Positions 13,493 through 21,146 of a DNA stretch of 41,322 nt are shown here, in pieces; the first letter of the stretch is position 1; every line of letters begins with the position of its first letter. Source of the stretch: a virus. The notes below the pieces were generated by a model that saw nothing but the letters and a program-made list of their open reading frames with translations, had not been told where the DNA came from and did not search any database. Location: positions 1 to 41,322 of IMG/VR virus record IMGVR_UViG_3300024259_000007. The stretch is one strand, 5' to 3'. The position numbers and the translations under genes are program-made.

Positions 13493-13609
13493 TTGAGTTG
13501 TAAATATTTAGAAAACGGCATTTGTAAGCATAAAGTCATACAATCTTTAAAAGGATTTGGCGAAAAAATGAATTGTTTGATTTGTCCTTTTTTTAGAAAA
13601 CCTGAATAA
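13493..13609 (+). CDS. Four-cysteine zinc-binding mini-protein (38 aa, TTG start)
   Basis: A frame starting at TTG 13493 overlaps the previous stop region and gives 38 residues with C3, C11, C29 and C32, the spacing of a small zinc ribbon. An internal ATG (13568) would remove two cysteines, so the TTG start is preferred. The cysteine pattern and tight packing argue that it is real despite its size. Confidence 0.45.
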   Translation: MSCKYLENGICKHKVIQSLKGFGEKMNCLICPFFRKPE

Positions 13610-13619
13610 AATAAAAATT

Positions 13620-13946
13620 ATGGGATATAAAATAATGAACAGAGAACTTACGGGATGTTCTTTAAGTGGTTTTGATTGTCCGCAAGTTTATGAAAGAAAT
13701 AAAAAATACCATATTTCTAAAAAATACAATTCTTACGGAGATGTACTTGTTAAAACTCAAAAGATATTATCGGGTTTTCAATTAAAATTAAGTATTTTTT
13801 ACAGAAACCATTGGTATTGGAAACCCGTCTATCATTTAAAATATAGAATATATTACTTTCATTGGTTATTTTTTATGTTTTGGATTGACAGAGAATATAC
13901 AGAATCAAAGCCTGAAATTATTAAAGATCATTTAAAAGTAAAATAA
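13620..13946 (+). CDS. Hypothetical aromatic-rich protein (108 aa)
   Basis: 108 residues, unusually rich in Tyr, Trp, Phe and Lys; a central stretch (YRNHWYWKPVYHLKYRIYYF followed by HWLFFMFWI) could be membrane-associated or a beta-rich core. Two cysteines occur near the N-terminus (GCSLSGFDC). No function assigned. It is the last gene before the promoter of the modification cluster. Confidence 0.5.
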   Translation: MGYKIMNRELTGCSLSGFDCPQVYERNKKYHISKKYNSYGDVLVKTQKILSGFQLKLSIFYRNHWYWKPVYHLKYRIYYFHWLFFMFWIDREYTESKPEIIKDHLKVK

Positions 13947-13950
13947 ATCA

Positions 13951-13979
13951 TTGTTAATTCAAAATAATAACTATCTTTG
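13951..13979 (+). promoter_or_regulatory. Promoter for DNA-modification cluster
   Basis: TTG at 13951-13953 and TATCTTTG at 13972-13979, 21-base phasing. Expected start about 13985-13986, immediately before the structured leader. The -7 box is identical to that of the HNH gene promoter. Confidence 0.7.
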
Positions 13980-13985
13980 TAAAAA

Positions 13986-14088
13986 TATGAGGTTCTCAAA
14001 AAATATTAACAGCACAAACAAGCGGAGGTTATCCGAATTGAACCTCAGCCCCTCTGCTTTGTTTTGTGCTAATCAAAAATGAGGTTTA
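13986..14088 (+). promoter_or_regulatory. Two-state structured mRNA leader 2 (switch candidate)
   Basis: A long stem pairs 14011-14028 with 14051-14070 (about 17 bp, two single-base bulges), leaving a 22-base loop. The loop contains ATTGAACCTCA (14037-14047), which can pair with the mRNA 5' end (TGAGGTTC, 13988-13995, 8 bp) or with the gene start (TGAGGTTTAAT, 14080-14090, 11 bp with one G-U), covering the start codon. A further GAGGTT copy at 14025-14030 lies in the stem. A 31-codon upstream frame runs from 13987 to TGA 14080-14082, six bases before the ATG, so translation of it could melt the stem and feed re-initiation. Same topology as 9035-9146. Confidence 0.65.
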
Positions 14089-15480
14089 ATGGAACAATTG
14101 AAAATGTTTAAACAAAAAATCGAATTAATAAAAGTTGATAGCGTTATTGGTTCAGGTTATGAAGAAGAAGTATCAAAATTGGCAATCGAAGACGGGGTGG
14201 CTTACAGGGCTGCAAGAAAAAATATGCAAATTCATTCAGCAATTATATTGAAAATAGATAATGAATTTTGTGGGTTTTTTACGTTTCAAGTAAATCATAT
14301 AGCTAAAGAATTTTGTTTATTGCAATCAGCTATGGATTTAAACAAAAAAGACAGGGATATTTATATCAAAATGGTTGAAAAAATAATCGAACAAAACACG
14401 TTCGGTTATCCAATGATAATGACAGTTAGTACTAAGCATGACTTAGAATGCCCAAAAGTATTTGAAAAGGCAGGATTTAAAACATATTTAAATTTAAGTG
14501 GATTTGAATATATGGTTTACGGTACATTTGAACAAATAAGAATGAAACGCTTAGCACATGCAACTATGACAAACGCATGGACTACAACAAGATCGGACTG
14601 GTTAAAAATGAAAAAGGAATGGAACGCAAAAATAGAAGAAATGGGTGAGAAGCATAATATCCCTAATCCTAAATTTGCTTCACGTGATGGTTGCTGGCAA
14701 GGTTCAAACGGATATTCTAATGTTGTACTTTCAAGTAATGTAGTAGAAAACGGAAAAGTCGTTCATAAAAAGGGAAAATCATTTAATGGCAATGCTTCAG
14801 TTTTAGACCCTGTAGCCTGTGAAGCAATTTTAAGATTTTTTATGCCGACTGACGGAAAAAGAGTTTACAACCCTTTTGGAGGCGGTGTTCAATTTGGTTT
14901 TATTGCGGGGAGTTATGGATATGATTACGTAGCAAGCGAAATAAGGCAAAACCAATGTGACGCCAATAATGAATTATGTAAAGATTTAAAAGGAAATGCT
15001 AAATGGATTAAAAGTAACAGCGCAACCTATGAACCTGATGGAATGTTTGATTTATGTTTTATGTGTCCACCTTATTATAAAGTAGAAAAATATATTGATT
15101 ACGATAATGTTATTCCAGAAGGCGAATTAAATAATTTACCGACTTATGAAGAGTTTAGAGATTCTTTATTTTCTGGCTATAAAAATGCAATTAAACATTT
15201 AAACGATAATTGTTTTTTTGTTGTAATGACAGGTGATTCGAGAGATAAAAATGGTGCTTATTATGGTAGTGAGGCAGAGCATGAATTATTCTTTAAAGAT
15301 CAAGGTTTTCATATTTATAACAAAATTGTTTACCTTGAATGTGAATTTACAAGACTTGCACATGCAAAAAGAACACTTGATTATAGGAAATTTCCAAAAA
15401 GAGAACAAAAAATACTGGTATTTTATAAAGGTGATATGAAAAAAATAAAAGAATTGTACCCACCTATTGGAAGGTTATAA
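14089..15480 (+). CDS. GNAT-like domain fused to DNA methyltransferase (predicted DNA modification enzyme)
   Basis: 463 residues. Residues about 1-155 look like a GNAT acyltransferase fold (AYRAARKNMQIHSAIILKID, then PKVFEKAGFKTYL). From about 240 a class I methyltransferase follows: VLDPVACEAILRFF (motif X-like), NPFGGGVQFGFIAG at 261-274 (motif I), and FDLCFMCPPYY with CPPY at 326-329 in the motif IV position of amino-methyltransferases (usually [D/N/S]PP[Y/F/W]). FPKREQKILVFYKG is the closing strand. A plausible role is adenine or cytosine modification protecting phage DNA; the GNAT part recalls Mom-type modification. Cysteine in motif IV is unusual. The next gene follows after one base. 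Confidence 0.75.
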   Translation: MEQLKMFKQKIELIKVDSVIGSGYEEEVSKLAIEDGVAYRAARKNMQIHSAIILKIDNEFCGFFTFQVNHIAKEFCLLQSAMDLNKKDRDIYIKMVEKIIEQNTFGYPMIMTVSTKHDLECPKVFEKAGFKTYLNLSGFEYMVYGTFEQIRMKRLAHATMTNAWTTTRSDWLKMKKEWNAKIEEMGEKHNIPNPKFASRDGCWQGSNGYSNVVLSSNVVENGKVVHKKGKSFNGNASVLDPVACEAILRFFMPTDGKRVYNPFGGGVQFGFIAGSYGYDYVASEIRQNQCDANNELCKDLKGNAKWIKSNSATYEPDGMFDLCFMCPPYYKVEKYIDYDNVIPEGELNNLPTYEEFRDSLFSGYKNAIKHLNDNCFFVVMTGDSRDKNGAYYGSEAEHELFFKDQGFHIYNKIVYLECEFTRLAHAKRTLDYRKFPKREQKILVFYKGDMKKIKELYPPIGRL

Positions 15481-15481
15481 A

Positions 15482-16270
15482 ATGAAAGAATATTTAGGGA
15501 AAATAACATTAATTAAAAACAAAAGAGGTGTCTATGATTTAGACACCTCGAAGGGATGTTGTAGTGGACTTGAAAATAATAAAAATGGATGTTATAATGA
15601 TTGTTATGCCGCAAAAAATGCAAAAATATATGGTTATGATTTTAGTAAAACTGTTTTAAGAAAATTTGAAAGTGACAGACATAAACATAAAATCATTAAA
15701 CAAATAAATAAATTTAATGTACCGTTTATAAGAATTGGTACAAGTGGTGATCCTTCAGAAAATTGGGGACATACGTTAGATATAATAAAAAAAATATTAG
15801 CTGATTATCAATTAAGTTTATTTCCTGAACAAAAAAAAGAAATAGTAATAATTACAAAACATTGGAATAAATTAACAAAAAAACAACTGAGTAAAATACG
15901 AAAATATAATATTTGTATTAATACATCCTTATCAGCATTAGATAGTAAAAAGCAATTGAAAGCACGTTTAAATCAATATAATATACTAAAAAAATATTGT
16001 AAATCAGTACTAAGAATTGTATCATGTGATTTTAATAAAAAGAATAAAAAAGGCTTAAAATTAAGTAAAATCCAGGATAAATTGTTTAAAAACGAAAATA
16101 TTATAGACACTATATTTAGATGTAGTAAAAACAATATTAATGTTAAATCGGGTTTAATAAATATTGAAAAAATTAAATTCTTAAATCAGTTATGTTATGT
16201 TAGTAGATTTAATAAAAATACATATTTTGGAAAATGTAATAATTGTTTAGAACAATGTGGAATAACATAA
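15482..16270 (+). CDS. Gp88-like / radical-SAM-like cysteine-rich protein
   Basis: 262 residues from ATG 15482, one base after the methyltransferase stop. The N-terminus has GCCSGLENNKNGCYNDCYAA (C26/C27, C37, C41), the Cx10CxxxCYA signature of the phage Gp88-like family, and the C-terminus has GKCNNCLEQC (C252, C255, C259). Between them, FIRIGTSGDPSENW and ICINTSLSALD look like strands of a TIM-barrel radical-SAM-type fold. A metal or Fe-S cluster is likely. Coupling to the GNAT-methyltransferase suggests both work in one DNA-modification pathway, but the reaction is unknown. Confidence 0.65.
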   Translation: MKEYLGKITLIKNKRGVYDLDTSKGCCSGLENNKNGCYNDCYAAKNAKIYGYDFSKTVLRKFESDRHKHKIIKQINKFNVPFIRIGTSGDPSENWGHTLDIIKKILADYQLSLFPEQKKEIVIITKHWNKLTKKQLSKIRKYNICINTSLSALDSKKQLKARLNQYNILKKYCKSVLRIVSCDFNKKNKKGLKLSKIQDKLFKNENIIDTIFRCSKNNINVKSGLINIEKIKFLNQLCYVSRFNKNTYFGKCNNCLEQCGIT

Positions 16271-16278
16271 TTAGAGAC

Positions 16279-16512
16279 ATGAAAAAAAAGAAACTAAAAA
16301 GAAAAATAGCAGATTTGGAGTTAAAAGTTGAATCGTACCATACAACGCTTATTGAAATGATAGCAGGGAATGCCAGAAACATTGATAAATTAAAGGAAAC
16401 TTACAGGAAGAGAATTGCAAAAATTCACAAAAGAATAAATAAATCTCATTTATATTTATCAGAAAGAATAAGAAACCAATTGCCTTATAAAATTAGGGAA
16501 ATAGATTTATAA
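16279..16512 (+). CDS. Basic coiled-coil protein (77 aa)
   Basis: 77 residues from ATG 16279, highly basic (KKKKLKRKIADLELKVESY at the start), with heptad-like leucine/isoleucine spacing throughout. It might bind nucleic acid non-specifically. An in-frame ATG at 16243 would overlap the previous gene. Possibly part of the modification operon. Confidence 0.5.
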   Translation: MKKKKLKRKIADLELKVESYHTTLIEMIAGNARNIDKLKETYRKRIAKIHKRINKSHLYLSERIRNQLPYKIREIDL

Positions 16513-16539
16513 TAATTAAATATAAAAAGATAAAAAATA

Positions 16540-16767
16540 ATGACAGAAAAAGACAAAAAGATTATTGAAGATGCTGAACGTGAAGATATACCTATTTTCG
16601 TATTAACAGCTAAAGACAAATTAAGTATAAACGCATTGTCGGGATATGAAGGAGCTTGCAAAGGATATAACTGTGACCCAAATCATATACTCGGAATCGG
16701 AAGCCGTAAGATGCAGTTTGAACATTGGCAAATTAAAAACCCTGATAAAGTAAAATTACCTGATTAG
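16540..16767 (+). CDS. Conserved small phage protein (75 aa)
   Basis: 75 residues. The pattern PIFVLTAKDKLSINAL...ACKGYNCDPNHILGI...FEHWQIKNPDKVKLPD recurs in Bacteroidota phages; it is helical with two cysteines, C40 and C45. Function unknown. It closes the region before the promoter at 16842. Confidence 0.65.
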   Translation: MTEKDKKIIEDAEREDIPIFVLTAKDKLSINALSGYEGACKGYNCDPNHILGIGSRKMQFEHWQIKNPDKVKLPD

Positions 16768-16841
16768 AAACTAAAGCGGTGCGGGGACAAAGGTTTTACT
16801 TATATGTTTACCTTATAAACTCACTGTATTAATAATAAAAC

Positions 16842-16872
16842 TTGACAAATCAATAATTATAGACTATATTTG
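16842..16872 (+). promoter_or_regulatory. Strong promoter before packaging region
   Basis: TTGACA (16842-16847) and TATATTTG (16865-16872) with 23-base phasing, the best match to the Bacteroidota consensus in the window. Expected start about 16878, 15 bases before the ATG at 16893. Confidence 0.8.
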
Positions 16873-16892
16873 CAAGATGAAATAAAAAAACA

Positions 16893-17246
16893 ATGGAAGC
16901 AAAAGAATTAAGAATAAATAATTATTACCTATCAACAAAATTTAACACTCCGGTAAAATGTAGCATTGAAGACTTTTATAATCTTTGTGTAGATTGTGAT
17001 GGAGCAGAATTAGATTCCGATATTATTGGAAATATTTTTAAACCAATACCATTAACAGAAGAATGGCGATTGAAGGCGGGATTTGTAAACGACAAACTTA
17101 AAGCAGCACATAATACAATAATTTGGTATAATAATCATATAGGAATAAAAGGAATGTTAGGGGTTGTTAAACCAGTTGAATGTAAATATGTACATCAATT
17201 ACAGAATTTATTTTTTGCACTTACTGGTACTGAACTTGATTTATAA
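16893..17246 (+). CDS. Conserved Bacteroidota phage protein (117 aa)
   Basis: 117 residues with the pattern LRINNYYL...IFKPIPLTEEWRLKAGF...YVHQLQNLFFALTGTEL, which I recognise as a widespread small protein of Bacteroidota phages and prophages. Function unknown. First gene after the strongest promoter in the window. Confidence 0.72.
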   Translation: MEAKELRINNYYLSTKFNTPVKCSIEDFYNLCVDCDGAELDSDIIGNIFKPIPLTEEWRLKAGFVNDKLKAAHNTIIWYNNHIGIKGMLGVVKPVECKYVHQLQNLFFALTGTELDL

Positions 17247-17300
17247 AATAGAAGAATATGCACAAAAACAAGTAAAATTAAACAATTAAAAAAATTAACT

Positions 17301-17582
17301 ATGAAAAATGGAATAGTAATTACAGAAGGTTACCCAAAAAGAATGCTTGTTTGGAATGACGGAGAAAAAAACCATAAAAAAGAAAGAACAGTATTATGTA
17401 TGATAATAGGGTGTTTATATCCAGTAAGAGTTGTTAGCGCTCTTTCTGAAGTAGATTATATTAATAATGAACCGTTTAGTGAAACTGCATATCATTATTG
17501 TAAACCAATCCCAGAAGTCCAAAAAATGACAGTATCAGAAATATGCAAAGAACTCGGAAGAGAAATCGAAATTGTGAAATAA
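17301..17582 (+). CDS. Conserved hypothetical phage protein (93 aa)
   Basis: 93 residues. The central part resembles a barrel of short strands (RMLVWNDGEKNHKKERTVLCMII); the end, MTVSEICKELGREIEIVK, is a helix-turn motif common to small phage proteins (MTVxEICKxLGxxIKIVK). The link to DNA binding is not clear. Confidence 0.62.
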   Translation: MKNGIVITEGYPKRMLVWNDGEKNHKKERTVLCMIIGCLYPVRVVSALSEVDYINNEPFSETAYHYCKPIPEVQKMTVSEICKELGREIEIVK

Positions 17583-17593
17583 AATTAACTAAT

Positions 17594-17899
17594 ATGATTA
17601 TAAAAAACGGAATTATAGGAAGATCAGAAAATATTGTAGTAGCTTTGTTTGGAACAGGAACAATACATATAAGAAACGGATTTACACCAAAAGAATTTGG
17701 AGATGTTACATTTGTAACTGGTGAGCCAAAAAAAATAGGTGAAGAATGGAAGTGTGATGAAAGCGAAACATGGGATAATGCACCACCTGAAATAATATTT
17801 AGATTTACAAAAACAGAATCTATCGATGTAGTAATTCACAAATTAAATAAATTAAAAGAAACAATGCTAAGTAAAGAATTTATTAATCCATCTGAATAA
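17594..17899 (+). CDS. Hypothetical protein (101 aa)
   Basis: 101 residues from ATG 17594. Beta-rich N-terminus (IIKNGIIGRSENIVVALFGTGTIHIR) then an acidic loop and a C-terminal helix. No known motif. An in-frame ATG at 17543 would overlap the previous gene. Confidence 0.6.
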   Translation: MIIKNGIIGRSENIVVALFGTGTIHIRNGFTPKEFGDVTFVTGEPKKIGEEWKCDESETWDNAPPEIIFRFTKTESIDVVIHKLNKLKETMLSKEFINPSE

Positions 17900-17900
17900 T

Positions 17901-17908
17901 TAACTTTG
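17901..17908 (+). promoter_or_regulatory. Possible -7 promoter box, leaderless start
   Basis: TAACTTTG ends 4 bases before the ATG at 17913 and matches TAnnTTTG. The -33 region is poor. If used, the mRNA for the terminase operon would be nearly leaderless. Confidence 0.4.
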
Positions 17909-17912
17909 TAAA

Positions 17913-18071
17913 ATGAAAGCAGAAATAATTAAAACTATCGAAGACCTTATTGAAGCAAAAAATAAGGGTAAATTAAACCATCTTAGTAGTACTGTTATTG
18001 GATGTATAGCAATAGCTATAAAAAAAATTGATATTGAAAGAAAACAATTTGGAGATTTAAACACAAGGTAA
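17913..18071 (+). CDS. Small helical protein upstream of terminase (52 aa)
   Basis: 52 residues, helical, mildly basic (KTIEDLIEAKNKGKLNHL...IKKIDIERKQF). Its stop overlaps the terminase small subunit start (TAATG), so it is probably translated with the packaging genes. No known function. Confidence 0.5.
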   Translation: MKAEIIKTIEDLIEAKNKGKLNHLSSTVIGCIAIAIKKIDIERKQFGDLNTR

Positions 18072-18649
18072 TGGAAACCGAAAAGAAATACACTAAAAAA
18101 GAGTTAAAAAAACTACTCACCGAGAAACAAATAATATTTTGTCACCAAATTATAATAGACTGGAACGCAACAAGATCATATCAATTCGCATATCCAGATT
18201 CAAGTTATAATGCAGCAAGGTCAAGTAGTGCCGATCTCCTAACAAATCCTAACATATTGCAATACATTGATTTAATCAAAGATGACATAGAAAAAGAATC
18301 AGGTATAACCAAACTAAGAAACTTAAAAGAACTTGCAAAAATAGCATACTCAACAATCGCACATTTACATAATACTTGGATAGAATTAAAAGAGTTTGAA
18401 TCATTAACAGATGACCAAAAGTCATCTATTGAATCAATAGAAACAAAAGTTTTAAAAAAGAATGTAGTCATAAATGGAAAACCCGAAACAATAAATATTG
18501 AATTTATTAAGATTAAATTATATTCCAAAGTGCCTTCAATTGCAGAAATAAGCAAAATGTTAGGACATTATGAACCAGAAAAACACGAACACGAAATTGA
18601 TGATAAACGTATTTCAAAAGTAACAGTAAACAGACCAGATGGGAGTTGA
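18071..18649 (+). CDS. terS: Terminase small subunit
   Basis: 192 residues. The N-terminal domain (LTEKQIIFCHQIIIDWNATRSYQFAYPDSSYNAARSSSADLL) is the helix-turn-helix region of Terminase_2/XtmA-type small subunits, which recognise the packaging site. A central coiled oligomerisation helix and an acidic tail follow. It overlaps the large subunit gene by 11 bases, the usual order. No cos or pac site can be identified from the sequence alone. Confidence 0.85.
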   Translation: METEKKYTKKELKKLLTEKQIIFCHQIIIDWNATRSYQFAYPDSSYNAARSSSADLLTNPNILQYIDLIKDDIEKESGITKLRNLKELAKIAYSTIAHLHNTWIELKEFESLTDDQKSSIESIETKVLKKNVVINGKPETINIEFIKIKLYSKVPSIAEISKMLGHYEPEKHEHEIDDKRISKVTVNRPDGS

Positions 18650-19874
18650 GTTAGATGTTGGTAAAAATTATGATGAACTTGATTTAAATTTTGATTGGGA
18701 AAAATCAAAGAAACAAATCAAGCAAATCTTTATCCTTGAAGGTGGTGGCGGTAGTGGTAAAACATGGGATATACTGCAATTTATAATAACATATTGTGAC
18801 AATTATTTTAATTGGAATAAAGACATATTAATTGCACGTGATACTTATGCAGAATGTAAGAAAACCGTGATGAAGGATTTTTTTAAAATTCTTAAAAGAC
18901 ACGGAATATACAAAAAAAAGAATCATAAAGAATCACACCCGCAATCATATAATTTATATGGAAATGATATATTTTTTAGTGGATTAGATAGTGAAGGAGC
19001 ACATGGCGAAAGACATGATTTTGTTTATATTAATGAAATATTAGGTACTGATTGGAATGATATAAAGCAAATTAATCAAAGATGTAATGAAGTTTTAATA
19101 GGAGATTACAATCCGGCTTATACAGAACATTGGGTTTTTGATAAATTAATTCCAAGACCTGACTGTATTTATATTCATTCAACACAATTGAACAATCCAT
19201 TTTTACCCGAAGGGCAAAGGCAAGAAATATTAGCATACGAACCAACTACAATAAATATAGATAATGGAACAGCAGATGAGTTTATGTGGAAGGTTTATGG
19301 GCTTGGTATTCGTGCTGCTATGCTTGGGCTTATATTTCAGCATGTAACCTATATTGATGAATTTCCTAAAGGAATAGCTTATGATTACGGAATGGACTTT
19401 GGTTTTACAGTTGATCCGTTAGTTATAACAAAATGTGGAGAGGACACTAATAATATATGGCTTGAATGTTTATGTTATGAACCAATTGAGACACCTCAAG
19501 AAATTCACGAATACGCATTAGCAAAAGGAATAAACATTAAGTTGAGTACAACGGCAGACAGTTCAGATAAACACGTAAGTCAAACAAAGGGAAGTATCGA
19601 AATGGTAAAAGGACTTAGGGATTTAGGTTGGAATATTCATAAAGTCAGTAAAACAATGGGTGTGATGTTTTGGTTACTTTCAATGAAAAAAAAGAAAATT
19701 CACATAGTTAAAAATGAGTTTTATTTACAAGTAAAAAAAGAACAGGAAAATTATCATTTAAAAGAAATCAATGGAATAGCAATTAATCAGCCGGTTGATA
19801 AATGGAATCATTTTTGGGATTCTGCAAGGTATAGGCATATGGCATTTAATAAACCTAAATCAAAAATATATTAG
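18639..19874 (+). CDS. terL: Terminase large subunit
   Basis: 411 residues. Walker A is GGGGSGKT at 35-42, the Walker B-like strand FVYINE is at 128-133, and the RNase H-like nuclease domain starts around YDYGMDFGF (D253), with a later acidic cluster (TTADSSDKH). It packages DNA into the prohead and cuts it. The GGSGKT loop and the size match PBSX/Terminase_3-like enzymes. The first acidic residue of the usual Walker B DE pair is Asn here (N132-E133). Confidence 0.92.
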   Translation: MGVELDVGKNYDELDLNFDWEKSKKQIKQIFILEGGGGSGKTWDILQFIITYCDNYFNWNKDILIARDTYAECKKTVMKDFFKILKRHGIYKKKNHKESHPQSYNLYGNDIFFSGLDSEGAHGERHDFVYINEILGTDWNDIKQINQRCNEVLIGDYNPAYTEHWVFDKLIPRPDCIYIHSTQLNNPFLPEGQRQEILAYEPTTINIDNGTADEFMWKVYGLGIRAAMLGLIFQHVTYIDEFPKGIAYDYGMDFGFTVDPLVITKCGEDTNNIWLECLCYEPIETPQEIHEYALAKGINIKLSTTADSSDKHVSQTKGSIEMVKGLRDLGWNIHKVSKTMGVMFWLLSMKKKKIHIVKNEFYLQVKKEQENYHLKEINGIAINQPVDKWNHFWDSARYRHMAFNKPKSKIY

Positions 19875-19875
19875 C

Positions 19876-20619
19876 GTGAAAAAAAACCAAAGAAAAATAC
19901 ATTATACTGATAATAATATTATTCAGTATGAAGAATATTTGAATAGAATAAAGAATATTGAAACAGAAGAACAATTTATAGAACGAAAAAAACATATTAA
20001 TATGAGTAAATTAAAGGTGAAAGATTTTAAGGTAATAAAAACTAATAAACTTACATGTATGAATTGCCATTTTATCGGTGATGATAATTGTTGTAATGCG
20101 AATAAAATTACTAAAAAACTCGATAAGAAATATGGAGATTGTAAAAAGGGTCATATTTACGTCAAAAAGCTGGATTACAAAGCAATGTTTAAGGCTTGTG
20201 TTGTTATTAATGGTTACGAAGACCAAATAAAAGCACTTGAAAAAGAGAATATAAGATTACTAAACGAATGTCATCAATTTCTTACACAAAATGAACTTTT
20301 AAAACAAGAAGTCAGAGACTACAAAGCAAAGACGAATCACTATCTTAATGAAAACATAGGGTTAAAGCAGGAAACCGGAAATAAAGATGTATTTCTTAAA
20401 GTACAACTACAACAAATCAAAGACCTAAAATTCCAATTAAACCTAAAGGATTCTATTATTAAGCAGATGGACAGTAAAAAAGCAGTAAAGGACTTTGAAG
20501 AACTCAACGAAACCGAGCCGCAAAATCTTATCGAAAGGGATAAATTGACAGGGGATTTTGTTATAAAGTATTATCATATTTTAAAACCATTTGTCCCTTT
20601 TGACCCTAAATATTTATAA
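19876..20619 (+). CDS. Cys-rich coiled-coil hypothetical protein (~247 aa)
   Basis: Start is likely GTG 19876, right after the terminase stop; ATG 20002 is the alternative. A cysteine cluster (CMNCHFIGDDNCCNANKI...YGDCKKGH) in the first half could bind zinc, followed by a long coiled coil (DQIKALEKENIRLLNECHQF onward). The function is unknown; the position next to terminase allows a role in packaging or in the accessory block. Confidence 0.55.
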   Translation: MKKNQRKIHYTDNNIIQYEEYLNRIKNIETEEQFIERKKHINMSKLKVKDFKVIKTNKLTCMNCHFIGDDNCCNANKITKKLDKKYGDCKKGHIYVKKLDYKAMFKACVVINGYEDQIKALEKENIRLLNECHQFLTQNELLKQEVRDYKAKTNHYLNENIGLKQETGNKDVFLKVQLQQIKDLKFQLNLKDSIIKQMDSKKAVKDFEELNETEPQNLIERDKLTGDFVIKYYHILKPFVPFDPKYL

Positions 20620-20632
20620 AAAATCTAATAAT

Positions 20633-20809
20633 ATGACAGATGAAGACGTAAAAACCTTACAATCTTTGAGGGATATAATCAGAGAACAAAAAGAGAAAAT
20701 CAAATTACTTGAAATGGAGTTGAAAGGATATAAAACATGTCCTGATATTGAAATGAACCGTTTTGAATCTGAAAACGAAATGATTAAAAAGGGTTTTACT
20801 TATATTTAG
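20633..20809 (+). CDS. Small coiled-coil protein (58 aa)
   Basis: 58 residues from ATG 20633, with a leucine-heptad helix (VKTLQSLRDIIREQKEKIKL then LEMELKG) similar in style to the coil of the preceding protein and to the one at 24832. It may be an assembly partner. No family recognised. Confidence 0.5.
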   Translation: MTDEDVKTLQSLRDIIREQKEKIKLLEMELKGYKTCPDIEMNRFESENEMIKKGFTYI

Positions 20810-20814
20810 GAGAT

Positions 20815-20925
20815 ATGAAACTACTCTGGACTGGAAGTGATGTATTATTTGCAACGAAATTTCTTATTATTAGAGCAAAGAGAATCCTAATATTTATGAT
20901 ATATTGCGTGAAATTAAAAAACTAA
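20815..20925 (+). CDS. Possible tiny hydrophobic protein (36 aa)
   Basis: An ATG after AGGAGAT (20809-20815) opens a 36-residue frame with a hydrophobic, basic C-terminal half (FLIIRAKRILIFMIYCVKLKN). The Shine-Dalgarno-like AGGAG is unusual in this genome. Nothing else supports it, so it may be chance. Confidence 0.3.
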   Translation: MKLLWTGSDVLFATKFLIIRAKRILIFMIYCVKLKN

Positions 20926-20940
20926 TTAAAAACTAAAATT

Positions 20941-21138
20941 ATGAAAGAAATGACAAAAATTAAAAAAGTATTGGCAATATTTTTTATTGTATTATTTATT
21001 GGAATTGCCATAGCATTTATTATATTTTTATTTATTATTGATACAAAGCTTATGCTTATTCTGTTTGGTGTATTTGGAGGTATAACATTTTTTGTATGGG
21101 GTAGTATTATTATTGAAGAATATTTAGGAATAAAATAA
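20941..21138 (+). CDS. Two-segment membrane protein (65 aa)
   Basis: 65 residues: basic N-terminus (KEMTKIKK) and two hydrophobic stretches at about 10-33 and 37-57, separated by DTK. Holin-like in size, but far from the lysis genes and beside a glycosyltransferase cassette. It may be an accessory membrane protein, for example for superinfection exclusion. Confidence 0.55.
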   Translation: MKEMTKIKKVLAIFFIVLFIGIAIAFIIFLFIIDTKLMLILFGVFGGITFFVWGSIIIEEYLGIK

Positions 21139-21146
21139 TTTAAGTT

